A program made the position numbers and the translations under genes. Shown here piece by piece: positions 1 through 10,827 of a stretch of DNA of 64,000 nt. The notes below the pieces were generated by a model, which was not told the origin of the DNA, searched no databases, and saw only the letters and a program-made list of their open reading frames with translations. The stretch comes from Eragrostis nindensis (taxonomy: Eukaryota; Streptophyta; Magnoliopsida; Poales; Poaceae): the NCBI GenBank assembly GCA_012490785.1, contig JAAXCT010000565.1, positions 62,001 to 126,000 on the forward strand. Direction: 5' to 3'. The stretch's first letter is position 1. Each line of letters opens with the position of its first letter.

Positions 1-2250
1 GTCCAGTCCTCCCTATCGTCATAGTTTGGACTGTCCCACTAAAGGTTCCATACCTACTTCGTACCACCACGGCATCCCCCACGGACATCACCAGGGGCTT
101 CACAATCATAATAATATGGCCAGTCATAAATGCCGGATCTCGAACACCCACCAACGAACGAGTCTTCTCCTGGGACTCCGTTGCAATCTCCTGCCTCCGG
201 GGGTACCGGGTGAGTACTAGTAGGGTGTGGTTCCAATTCCGTACCCATATACGGCTTGTGGCTGCGCGTAAGGTGCTAGGCAAAGGCGGCACAAGAACCG
301 GTCCTTATACGACCGAATCAAGCATCTTCAATAGCCGATCCACAAGTGGATGGCGTCCCAGAGATAGCCTCCCCACTGAGGACTACCTCGCCTGATCCCG
401 TCACAAAGATCCCCCACTAGGGTTGCACTTATTATTATACCACCCAATTTCACATTTACACACACCACCAAGACGCACGCATTTTACACGAAAATCATGT
501 GAGCAGTATTAATTAAACACATATGGTGAGAGTCCTAAGCGGCAAAGCAATCCAACATGTCATTAAGGGATTTAATGACGTTGGTTCCTAGGGTTAACAA
601 GGGATCAGGATATATTCAAGTCAAGGCAGGCAATCAAATATTGCATAGGACCATTCTAGCCTTTAAATTCATTTAAATACCATGCAATTTATTTATAAAC
701 AGCTCTAATTAGGATATTTGCAAACATAGGATCAATATGATCAAAGGGAGTTAGACTTGCCTTCAACAAGATCTTCTTCTTCTAAGTCCTCGTATTCCAG
801 GTCCTCGGGTTCTTCAACGACTTGATTATCTAGCGATAAAAGAAAATAAATCTACCGCTCAACAAACAATTAAACAAGCAATAAATAAAATAAAATCCAA
901 ATGAACTCCAAAAATTATGGATCTGATATGATTGGATAGATGGTGATTTTAGATGAATTTAGGTGGAAGAATCACTGAAATCGGAGTTTAAACGGAGGAG
1001 ATATGGATTAAACAAGTTTAAGAAAGGAAATTGATCAGGATTAAGCTAACTTAATTAAGTATAGCCATAATCCTAAATAATCTGGAGAGATCAAGGGTTG
1101 GAAAATGATTAGAAAGGAATATAGGATTTTTGAGAATTTTCTGAGATTTTTCTGATATTGGAAATTGCTCGGAATATAAATGTGTGTACACTAGCCGGGT
1201 GCACTTAGCATTTTCCTGAGGGAAAGAGAGGCTGACAGATGGGTCCAGGGGATCTGAGGGCTTATTTGCAAGAATAGAAATATTACGAGGGCTTATTGGT
1301 AAAAACCGAAAGTTGACAGGGACCTATCTGTAATTTTGGAAAAGTTCAGGGATCTCGGTGAAAAAGATAGGGGCCAAATTGTAATTATGGAAAAGTATAG
1401 GGGTGTTTATGTTAAAAGGTAGGACTACAACATAATTACAGAAAAGATGGAGGGTTTATCTGTAAATGGTACAAGGCCGGGATTTTCTGGATATACTGGA
1501 ATTATTGTTCTATTGGAAAAGATCAAGAGAGGCTGACATGTGGGACCGATATGCACAGTGTACCGGCGCACTGTTCTGTGAACTTGGTGTATGAGTGTGT
1601 GGACCAGAGAGTGGGTGTGCGTGGTTCACGGTGCACCGGGTTCGTGGACCGGGCGTGCTGACTAGGCGTGATGACTGGGTCGTGTGGGTCCCGTGTGCCG
1701 ACGTGGCGTGCCACGTCGGACGGCGGCGCGACCGGGTCAAACACGGCGGCGGAGGGCTGCGCGCGGCGGCAGTTCGCCGGAAAGCTCGACGCCGGTGCCT
1801 AGGGTGGACGGTGGGCGACGAGAGCTCGTCGCCGGGGACGAACGCGCGACGGGGAAGCTTCTCGGGCTAGACGTCGACGACTGGAATGGATGGAGGGGCG
1901 GCGCGACATCGCCGGAGCAGGGCGGCGCGCCGGCGAGTGAGGGGGAAACGGCGAGGGTGTGTGCGGAGCGCGAGTTTGTGCGCACGGAAAGGTGCGGCGA
2001 GGTGCGGCGAAGGTTAGGCGAGGCTCGGCATGGCCGGGCGCGGACGGGAGGGCTGCCGACGACGTGGTCGCGCGGCGACGGGCGGCGGCGCACGGCGCGG
2101 ATGCTCGCGCGAGAGGGGAGAGAGGAAAAGGAGGGGTCGAGAAGAGAGAGGAACGAGCGGTAAGGCTCACCGTGGACTCGACGGCGGCGGAGGAGGTCGG
2201 TAGGACGCCGGAGTCGAGGGGGAAGGTGGCCGGAACCCTAGCTCGAGAAA

Positions 2251-2296
<46 letters not shown>

Positions 2297-3141
2297 GAGC
2301 TCGAGGGAGGGGCTCGGTGTCATTTATAGGCGGTGAGGTCGGCGCGGAGCAGTGAGGCGGCGTGGCACAGGAAGGCGGCGCGCGGTCAAAGGCGGTGGTC
2401 GCCGGCTTGACGCGCCCGTCAAGGAAAGAGGACGGCGGGGTCCGCGACGGGACGGAGCAGCGTCGGCACGTGGTCCTCGTGGCGATTCCTGGCGCTTCGA
2501 CGCGACGAAGGCGGTGGCGGGGACCGGCCGGCATGGGCGCGACGCGGGATTCCCGCCGGCGCTGCCGGAGGATGACGAAGGGGCAGGGGCCCACTCGTCA
2601 GCGACGGCGAGAGGGAGATGGGTTGGGTCGGGGCGAGCTGGGCCGAGAGAGAGAGAGGAAGGAGCTGGGCCGGGGAAAAAAGAGAGCGGCCCGCGGAGGA
2701 AAAAGAAAAGAAGGAAGAGAGGGCTGGGCTGACAGGCGAGTTGGGCCGAGAAAGGGGTGCAGCCCACCGGCGACTGAGGAAAAAGAAAAGGAGGAAAACA
2801 GGCTGGGCCGGTTGAGGAGAGAAGGGTGGTTGGGCCGGCTAGAGGGAAAAAGAAGAAAGGCGGCCCGGTAAAGAAGAAAGAGGTTTAAACTTTTCTGGAA
2901 TTCGGATTCGAAGGATTTTCAAATTTGAACAAAAACAAAAAGCAAACAAGCACTCTAAATAAACACAATAAACTCCAGAAATGCATATGTTGAGTTTTGT
3001 GCAAGTTTTCAAAATGAAAAATTTTAAAATTGAGGTGGTTTGGCTAACTTTAATCACACACTTCCTTTTAATTTCTTCCAAATTCGAAAAATTCAAATTT
3101 TTAGTGAATTTTCAATATGGGCAAAAACACGGGTCGTGACA
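1..3141 (-). mobile_element. Partial LTR of a gypsy-like retrotransposon, running off the left edge
   Basis: Read on the minus strand, the segment begins at 3141 with TGTCACGACCC, the usual grass gypsy LTR start. Its inner part (about 1-850) is clearly homologous, in reverse orientation, to the U5-side part of the long LTRs at 21715-41745, for example around 25480-26220. It is a related but distinct subfamily. It is shorter over the comparable stretch because it carries only one copy of a block that is doubled in the long LTRs. A TATA-like CTATAAATG lies at about 2323-2333 on the minus strand. The GC-rich portion at 1680-2870 gives long open frames on both strands with no recognisable domain; I regard them as non-coding. 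Whether this is a solo LTR or one end of a full element cannot be seen here. Confidence 0.85.
2253..2293. repeat. (GA)n microsatellite
   Basis: About 20 uninterrupted GA units lie just downstream (in the LTR sense) of the LTR TATA-like element. The long LTRs at 22430-22470 have only a short CT-rich tract at the matching place, so this is a local expansion. Confidence 0.95.
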
Positions 3142-3577
3142 TGTGGAACGAGGCCCGTTCTTACTTGGTAACCTTTTTTAGGGAAACTGAAATTTTGTAA
3201 CGTTGGATAATAAATTAACGTGATATTAACCTATCCGTCCATTCATTAACATAATTGTACAATAATTCCCTTATTATTATGTAGAATTCATACATGTTCG
3301 ATTGTTTAGTTATGAATTTGTCCTGTGCATGCTTGGATTGTACAATAAGAGAAACTTCCATGTTTTCTACCGCCCTGTTTCAAGATTGAGTTTTCATGCA
3401 TAAACATGTGGATTCGACGGAGATGCCGGATTCGGGGTTTTCTCGACCAAAGAAGGTTGAACTTCTCCATCATTAAAAAAAAACACTTACACATGGGGAC
3501 AGTCATACCTCAACGTACCGGTATAACATGTGGATACCTTTTAATCTAATTGTTTTACCTTGACTCTTTTTAATCAG
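3142..3577 (+). other. Remnant of intron 1 of F-box gene A
   Basis: This stretch aligns by eye with the 3' part of intron 1 of gene B (about 6120-6411). Shared landmarks are a TGTGGAACGA-like motif followed by TTGGTAAC and, further on, CAAGATTGAG, and it ends at a TTTTTAATCAG acceptor. It directly abuts the LTR terminus at 3141, which shows that the LTR inserted in intron 1. Confidence 0.7.
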
Positions 3578-4168
3578 ATAAAAGAGCAAATTTTTGACAT
3601 AATCGAAGGCAGGATACCACCTCTTCCTCATGTGACATCTTTGACGGTTCATGCTTATCTATCGGAGTTGCATTCCTTTAGAGATTGCATGGCAAGCTGC
3701 TCAAAGAATGCAGCAATCTCAAGCACCTCCGACTACACATGGATTATTATTCCTCTATATGAATATGGTAAGAACAAATATAAACAAATCTAATTTTATA
3801 TAGCTACTTTGAAATGCATATATCACACTGAATCATGTGTATCCTTTGTCAAGCAGAACAACGTTTCACAATTGGATTTCTTCTGTGATCATCCGGACCA
3901 CTGGAAATCACATGAGATCCCGTTTCCCCGCCTTCAGAAAGTAGAGTTCAAGGGATTGGTAGGAACCAATTGCGACATCTGGTTCATGCAGTTCGTGCTC
4001 TCAAGTGCCACGAGCCTTCGGAAGGCGACTGTAAGTTTCGACAAGTGCTGCCGGCTAAAGGACACCAGAGATGCTTATGAGCTTCTACCATTACTTGGTA
4101 ATGGACATTGGACTGCTTGCCGTGGTACTTGTCATACAAGCGAACACATCTACAATTGGAGAGCGTAG
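3578..4168 (+). pseudogene. F-box/LRR/FBD gene A, 3' exons only
   Basis: Two exons match the last two exons of the intact genes C and E: 3578-3767 (motif EGRIPPLPHVTSLTV) and 3857-4168 (FBD domain, motif VEFKGLVGTNCDIWFMQFVL, stop at 4166-4168). The F-box and LRR exon is missing; it would lie beyond the LTR inserted in intron 1, outside the window. In the first exon one base is missing near 3693 relative to gene B (AAGC-TGCTC against AAGCTTGCTC), so the conserved SLLKECSNLKHLRL-like stretch is read in the wrong frame. A few extra bases near the exon end disturb the frame again. The FBD exon itself is open. In the family the product would be a substrate receptor of an SCF ubiquitin ligase; this copy is almost certainly dead. 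Confidence 0.85.
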
Positions 4169-4620
4169 TTTACTACATGCAAATATCCATTTGTAACTTT
4201 CCAGCCAATGTTAATGATTCTTTTATCTGGGATAACTTGCTGGGAATTCACGAAACTTTTTAGAAAGGGGAGAGCATACTTTTGTGGGCAGACTGAGTAC
4301 AAATATTGCCTATAGTTTGAATGCATGATTTCATTTTGAAGAAGTATTGCGCCTCGTCGCCTTATAGCATCATGTGCTGACGCTGTCATGAATCCATGCA
4401 ATTAGCCGTGACGAAAATGCTGTCGCAGTATACTCTTTACATGGCAGACGATTCCCTTACAAAAAATTAATTAGTATAGATACAGAAAAAAAAAGAAATA
4501 AAGGAAAGACAAAGAAGAGACATATGTTTGGGGAAGAGTTCTGTTCAGGCGGGCGGCGTGCCCTAACTTGCGTTTCCCATCCAATCGGACCTGACAGCCG
4601 GCCAGGGAGTCTGGTACACG
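4169..4620 (+). other. Intergenic spacer and likely promoter of gene B
   Basis: I see no gene or clear repeat here. An AT-rich stretch (4440-4530) precedes the gene B start region. Confidence 0.5.
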
Positions 4621-5446
4621 ATGATGGGCGGGCGCAGGAAGCCGAGTTCTGTCCAGCTCCGCCGGCGGCGTCGACCTGATCAGCGGCCTCGGCGACGACG
4701 TGCTCGTGCGCATCCTCGAGCTGCTGCCGGACGCGAGGGAGGCCGTGCGCACGGGCGCGCTCTCGCTGCGCTGGCGCGGGCTCTGGACGCGCATCCCGGA
4801 CCTCCGCTTCGCCTCCGACTCCTGGCCGGAGTTCAGCGCGGCCACCGACGCCGAGCGGTTCGCCGCCTTGGTTGACGGCGCCCTCGCCCTCCGCGCCGCC
4901 CATACGGATCCGGCCATTGAGAACCTGACCGTCTCGTTCAACCTGAAGAGCGTGAGCGGCCACGATGAAGCCGGACGAGTCGTGCCGCCGTCCGTCACGG
5001 CCGCACAGCGGTGGATCCGGTTCGCCGTCCTGCACGAGCTCAAGGCTCTGAACCTAGAGTTCCAGCTGCCTGCAATCTATGACCCATCTCCTAGCCGGAT
5101 GCGCGTGACTATGGATCTCGACAGCCTTTCTGGCTCGGAAAAGATGGAAACCATGCGCTTGGCACTAGGCCACTCAATACTCCAGCTGCCCTCCTTTGCC
5201 GTGTTCTCTTCGCTCACGGATCTCACGATGGTGGAACTCGTGGTGTTCGCACATGGCACTATCCACCTCCTTACCCGGCTTCTGTCGTCCCCGTGCTGCC
5301 CGCACCTGCAGAAGCTGCGACTCAGGAAGATCGGGCTCCTGATAGCTAGACTGCAGGATCTGTCGATTGAGGCTAGGGCCCTCTTGGAGTTGTCGCTAGA
5401 GGACATTGACGATCCACAGAAGCTTCAACTGATGACTCCTAGCCTC

Positions 5447-5566
5447 CGAGTTCTCCGCATGAACAATTGCTCAATGGAGGCGCTCATTCTCGCAGCCCCA
5501 AAGCTGCGAGTTCTCTGCGTAAACAATTGCTCAATGGAAGCGCTCACTCTCGCAGCCCCAGAGCTG
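5447..5566 (+). repeat. 60-bp in-frame tandem duplication of one LRR unit in gene B
   Basis: Two adjacent 60-bp copies start at 5447 and 5507. Each encodes RVL-(R/C)-(M/V)-NNCSMEAL followed by LAAP, that is, one extra leucine-rich repeat of 20 residues. Genes C, D and E have a single unit here. Confidence 0.9.
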
Positions 5567-5836
5567 GAGAGGCTCGTGTTCTTAGGCAGCCATTTAGACT
5601 CTGTTTACATTGAGGACGGGTTGCCAGGCGTGCGGAGGCTCAAGGTTGAGCTGCGGTCACATGACGTCTACAGACAATGGTCACACGACTCAGCGAGCAT
5701 TGACTTATGACGATCGAAGGATCAGAATTAACGAAGAAGTCATTCGACTCCTCCAGTGTTGTACGTCACTCGATCGCTTGAACGTGTCGCTTCGAGTTCC
5801 AAAGGTAGTACTTCAAATTTAAAGATCAATCTGATA

Positions 5837-6051
5837 CTTTTCTCCGTTTCTTAATACTTGTGATTCTGCCTTCCATTTTTTTGCCATAATACTTGTGATT
5901 CTCACTTTTCAATGCAAATTCTCCCTTCCCAATGCATCTCTATCTCTATCTCTCTCCTCCTTGTTTTGTGTGCACTACTTTCTTTTTACCTCACTTTGTT
6001 TAAAATGTGCACAAAGCTAGAATCACAAGTACCTCCTTTGTTATAAATAAG
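5837..6051. mobile_element. Possible MITE in intron 1 of gene B
   Basis: An imperfect inverted repeat brackets this intron segment: ACTTGTGATTCT near 5856 and AGAATCACAAGT near 6019, both next to CTCC-rich ends. It appears to be absent from the matching intron of gene A. I could not find a clean target duplication. Confidence 0.35.
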
Positions 6052-7001
6052 AAAATTGATTATTGTCGTTGTTCAATGTTTACTATTGATTAGTATACCT
6101 TGATATTTTGAAAGATGCTATGTGGTTGTGGAACGAATCCCATTCTTTGGTAACTTTTTTTTAATGAACTTTTGAAACTAAATTTAAGTAGTGATTGATC
6201 ATTTGGCATGATACTGACCTATTCACTCAGGATTAAGCATATTTCATATTTGCACCATATTCCCTAGCAAAATATTGATTTGTAGAATCATACATTTCTT
6301 CGATTCCTAGGCATGGATTTGTCTGTATTTCAAGATTGAGATTTCATAAATATATTTTCTTGTATGTATACATCTAATATTAATTTTTTATTTTGTCTCT
6401 TGTTTGATTAGAAGGGACACCGCAACTTAATCGAAGATAGGATACCACATCTTCCTCATGTGGCATATTTGATGGTGCGTGCTTCTTTACTAGAGTTGCA
6501 TTTATCCTTACTTGAAGATAGCGTCGAAAGCTTGCTCACAAAATGCAGCAACCTCAGACACCTTCGCCTACACTTGGAATATTCCACGAATACGGTATGA
6601 ACAAATAAAGAAAACATGATTTCCTATTGCTATACTTTCCCATGCGTTGTGTTAACCAAATCACGTACTTTGTCAAGCAGGAAGATGTTTCAACATTTCG
6701 TTTCTCATCATGGAATCATATGAAGTACTCGAAATCATATAAGATCGTGTTACCTCACCTTGAGAAAGTAGAGATCAAGGGATTGGTAGGGGCCCACCGC
6801 GAGCTCATGTTCACGCAGGTCGTGCTCTCAAGCGCCACAGAGCTCCGAAAGGCAACTATAAGTTTCGACGAGCGCTACATGTTAAAGGGCAAGTGGTATG
6901 CTTCCGAGCTTCTGCCATCACTAGACAATGGGATTGGACTGCTTGGCCTGGCACTCCCTTGCAATACAAGTGGAAGCGCCATCTATAATTGGAGAGCGTA
7001 G

Positions 7002-7504
7002 TTACGTACATGCAAATATCCATTTGTAATTGCGCTTTGTTTTATGTGGAGAGAGCATATAGTTCCTGTGGAACGAGTATAATTGCCGCCTCGATCGTTT
7101 GCATGATGATCTCATCATTTTGAACAAGTATATATTGCACCTGGCGCCTTGATGGTAATCATTCGAATCTATGTTAGCTAGCAGCGGCACATTTCATTAG
7201 CTAGAAGAATTGTCTTGACTTGTGGTTAGCAGTAACCTGGTTTTTTTTTGGAGGGGAAGTAACCTGGTTAATCCTATAGAGCGTACTATCACAAAATCCA
7301 TCTCAGTGCATGTGTAGCGTTCGGGGTCTTGCCGATTATCATGGGCCCATTTGAGCCAATTATCGTGGGTCGAACTATCAGGCCCAACTGGTCAGGCAAG
7401 TTCGAAGAGGCATAGTATCATGTTCCGTTCGTCCCCACAAGACCACGCAGCCCACGCTAGGCCGAACGAAAGGGCATCTCCGATCGCATCTGGCCGCCGC
7501 GACG
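7002..7504 (+). promoter_or_regulatory. Spacer and promoter region of gene C
   Basis: The stretch carries 3' flanking sequence of gene B and then two TGGGCC/GGCCCA-type boxes (ATGGGCCCAT at 7341-7350 and GGCCCAAC at 7381). These resemble plant site II motifs and lie about 120-165 bases before the gene C ATG. No TATA box is obvious. Confidence 0.45.
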
Positions 7505-10107
7505 ATGGGCGCGCGCGGCAGGTCGAAACGACGACGAAGGGCGACTGCAGATGGCGGCGCTGACCTCATCAGCGGCCTGGACGACGACGTCCTCCTGCGC
7601 ATCCTGGCGCTGCTGGACGCGAGGGACGCGGCGCAGACGGCCGCGCTCTCGCGGCGCTGGCGCGGCCTCTGGACGCGCGTCCCCGCCCTCCGCTTCTCCA
7701 CCGATTCCTGGCCATGCGTCATCAAGCAGGCCAGGGACGCCGACCAGTACGCGGCCTTCGTCAATGCCTGCCTCGCCCAGCGCGCCGCCCAACAACCAGA
7801 TCAGCAGCCGGCCGCCGCCATCGAGCACCTGGCGATCTCGTTCGCGATGGGGCGTCCGACCGGCATAGAAGTGGAGCGGGTCGCGTCGTCGTCCATCGTC
7901 GAAGCCGCGCGGCGGTGGATGCGGCACGCCGCGGAGCTCGGGGTGAAGTCCCTCGTCCTCCAGCTGGATCTGCCGTGGTACCACGGCAGATCCGACACGC
8001 GCAGGCACCGTCGCACCCACGACGCCGTGATGGTTCTCGACGACCTTCCAAGCTCCGCCAAGCTGCAAACTATGCATCTGGAAATAACCAAGGCATGCGT
8101 CCACCTGCCCGCCACCGCGGTGTTCGCGTCGCTCACGGAGCTTGCACTGTTGTACATGGTGCTCCCAGAAGACGGTAGCGGCCGTCTCTCTCGCCTCGTG
8201 TCATCCGAGTGCTGCCCGCGCCTCCGGAAGCTGCGGCTGAGGGACATTACTGGGCTGGAGGAGCTCCTGGTCTCGGCCGGCGCGCTCGTGGAGCTGTCAT
8301 TGGAGAGCATGCAAGGTGGATGTTCTATCGATCTAAGGACTCCGAGCCTCCAGGTTCTTGAACTGTTCGCTGGCTACGGAGACCACCATCCTAGGATGCT
8401 TAGAATCTTTGCCCCGAGGCTGGAGGAACTCATGTTCCAGAAAACAAATAGACCTGATCATATCATAGTCGATGGCGATTTCCCGTTGATGCAGAACCTC
8501 ACGGTGTTCCTGCGCTCGCATGGGTACACTGATAAAGACGACTGTAATGATGTCGGCATTCGTCTCCTCCAGTGTTGTTGTACGTCAGTCACATGCCTCG
8601 AGGTGGACCTTGATGTTACAAAGGTATGATCAAAATGGACATTTGCACGCACAAATCCATGATATATATATATTGCAGTTTTGTGTAGGAGAATATAAGT
8701 GATTTCTTATTAGCAACATATTTTAATATCAGTGTTTTCTTTTAGGTGACTTCAACAATGCAATTTTTTATAAAGAAAAGGTTAACAATGACTCATATTT
8801 CCACATGCATTTAAGGCCATATATAGGGAGCTTCTCTATGTGATACGGAATGCTCAAGTACAAGTGATTTGGCCATACTTTCTCCATTAAATTAGCTTGG
8901 TCAGTTTGGTCAGTGCATAGTAGATCAGTAATTAAAACAAAAACTTAATGTATTTTGCATAGTTCCTAAACCTAGTGTTTGTATGTATGCTAATTCTTGA
9001 AGTTCAGATCCAGCTGCATTAATTTTATGATAAAAATAATTCTAATATTATGAGAATCTGAGGTCATATATTTTCAGAAAAAGCATGCACTATGTGGCTT
9101 TGATTCTGAAATATCATGTTATTGTGTGACTGCCCTGGTCACCTGATATTCCTCTGTTTTTAATATGACACCGGTTAGTTCAAAAATCAATTTGAACTAA
9201 TCAACCTCATATGAATTAAAATCAAGGGGTAGTTCATCCTCATGTGACATTAGCATGCCCATCTGATGGACTTGAATTTATTATGTGCATTTTTAATTTA
9301 ATCAAATTGGAAATAATGGTGGAAAACCAAATGGCCCCTCAATTTACGTACCATCATGCATGTCTCGTGAACGCAGATAAATATTTATTCTAATAGCAAC
9401 AAATGAATTAACGGTCACTCTAAGTTCCTTCTGCTAACCTATTTTTGTTGTTGTTGTGAGTGCTTGCTACTTGTCTAATTTGGCCTTTTCGTTTTATTAG
9501 GAAGAGTCCCGGGTTGACAGAATCACTGGTAGGATACCACATCTTCCTCATGTCACGTCATTGACAGTTGATGTTTTCCAATGGGAGTTGCATTCCTTTG
9601 GGTCTGGCTTAGAAGATATCTTGGCAAACTGTAACAGCCTCAAATATCTTTATGTGGATTGTAGAGTAAGCACGGTGAGTGGACATCCTAGCCAATTCAA
9701 TCAAATTATCTATCAAAAGTTTCCTAGCTAGATCGCCCCTTTTCATTGCACTGAATCATCATATGTCTATATATCCACTGCAGAACCAACAACTGGAATC
9801 GTATTCCACATGTGATCACCGAAACTACTGGAAATCACGCAAGTTATATTTAACTCACCTTCATGAAGTAGAGTTTGAGGGACTGGCTGGAACAGACTGT
9901 GAACTCTGGTTTATGCAGTTCTTGCTCACAAGCAGCGCAGAGCTTCAAACGTTGAGTGTCAGTTTTGATGGAGAGCACATGCGGAAGAACAAGAGAGATG
10001 CATTTGAGCTTATCCCGCAGCTTGGCGGTGGGGTGTGGACTGCTTGCCGTGATACTTGTTGGTCCTATGAGTGGAAGCCTTGTAGTACTAGTGGAGAGCA
10101 TAGTTAG
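7505..10107 (+). CDS. F-box/LRR/FBD protein, intact (gene C)
   Basis: There are three coding exons: 7505-8623, 9501-9674 and 9784-10107. They have canonical GT-AG junctions, all in phase 0, and encode 538 aa. Residues about 17-65 form the F-box (ADLISGLDDDVLLRILALL then SRRWRGLWTRVPALRFS). Residues about 105-370 hold degenerate leucine-rich repeats (LPSSAKLQTMHL, PSLQVLELF, PRLEELMF). Exon 2 carries the family motif GRIPHLPHVTSLTV. Exon 3 carries the FBD domain (VEFEGLAGTDCELWFMQFLL). Such proteins bind SKP1 through the F-box and present substrates to SCF E3 ligases, and the family is much expanded in grasses; the substrate is unknown. The start is the first ATG before the F-box, with the basic leader MGARGRSKRRRR also seen in paralogues. 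Intron 1 (877 bp) shows no gene. This and gene E are the only intact members here. Confidence 0.92.
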
Positions 10108-10326
10108 TGACTAACCAGAGTCATACTAAAAGTTTATATATTATTTTATTGTATGAGGTTGTATAATCACAAAGGCTTTCATGCATGATCTTCGTTTGAA
10201 CATTGTTTTTGTGTCATGCATGTGCTCATGTTACTCTATCTGTACTATCCAAATATATATCAGCGAGGAGAAAAGAAAATGGTTCTCATAGCTGTGTAAA
10301 CGTTGAGCACCCAAAATTACGGAGCT

Positions 10327-10617
10327 TTTTTTTTTTTGAGATTACACAGTACAACTCAGACACTCACAACGCACGTACACTCACCCCTATGAACACACGT
10401 ACGCAAACCCTACCCCTATGAGCATCTTCGAAGACTGAGCCGGCAATTCTAGAGATACGAAGTCACCACTGGCGCCTCGCTGTCGACGGGAGCGTCGCCT
10501 ACCACTGAAAGCACAAATGCCGTTAAATCCTTGAAAATTCGCTCCCACGGGGAGTCGAACCCAGGACCTGAGAGGTGTTACTCGGATGGCTTAACCATTA
10601 GGCCAAGACCCCTTTCA
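10327..10617 (-). mobile_element. tRNA-derived SINE with poly(T) on the plus strand
   Basis: On the minus strand the 5' head is tRNA-like: an A-box-like TGGCCTAATGGTTAA near 10590-10604 and a B-box GGTTCGACTCC near 10550-10560. It is followed by a tRNA-unrelated body and an oligo(A) tail at 10327-10337. A 16-bp target duplication, CCAAAATTACG(G/T)AGCT, flanks it at 10311-10326 and 10618-10633. The matching promoter of gene E (about 14060-14085) has the same flanks without the element. It sits about 210 bases upstream of the gene D start codon. A tail fragment of the same family occurs at 50173-50258. Confidence 0.92.
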
Positions 10618-10827
10618 CCAAAATTACGTAGCTGTTTCCATCTTTGGACATGTCGGCGCGAGGCTCCGTCGTGCTCGATCGTGCATGCATGGCTGCGTTC
10701 GTGGGCTGGACTCGGACCCGTTATTATGGTCTAGATATTCATCACGTCTCGTGAACGTACGATATCCTGCCCCTAACCTATCTAGATATTCTAGAGTCTC
10801 GATCTGATCACGCGCCGGCCGCCGACC

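Larger units (their letters stand above)
4621..7001 (+). pseudogene. F-box/LRR/FBD gene B with two frame breaks
   Basis: The exon layout matches genes C and E: exon 1 about 4621-5804, exon 2 6412-6594 (motif EDRIPHLPHVAYLMV) and exon 3 6681-7001 (FBD, motif VEIKGLVGAHRELMF). The F-box frame (VDLISGLGDDVLVRILELL) has no ATG. The expected start ATGATG at 4621 is one base out of frame, and an apparent extra G near 4651 explains this. A second break lies at about 5690-5710: the LRR frame stops at 5708-5710, while the conserved continuation (EEVIRLLQCCTSLDRL) lies in another frame up to the donor at 5804. The two later exons are open and their junctions keep phase 0. The LRR region also has a 60-bp tandem duplication (5447-5566). 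In the family the protein recruits substrates to an SCF complex. With both breaks this copy is probably non-functional, although sequencing error at either place cannot be excluded. Confidence 0.8.

Noticed and set aside
1684..2767. Several overlapping open frames of 100-175 codons on both strands
   Set aside because: All lie in the GC-rich part of the left LTR, are Arg/Pro-biased and have no homology to any family I recognise.
10541..10613. tRNA-like sequence with A and B boxes on the minus strand
   Set aside because: It is the head of the SINE: it lacks a proper cloverleaf and is followed by the SINE body, an A tail and target duplications.
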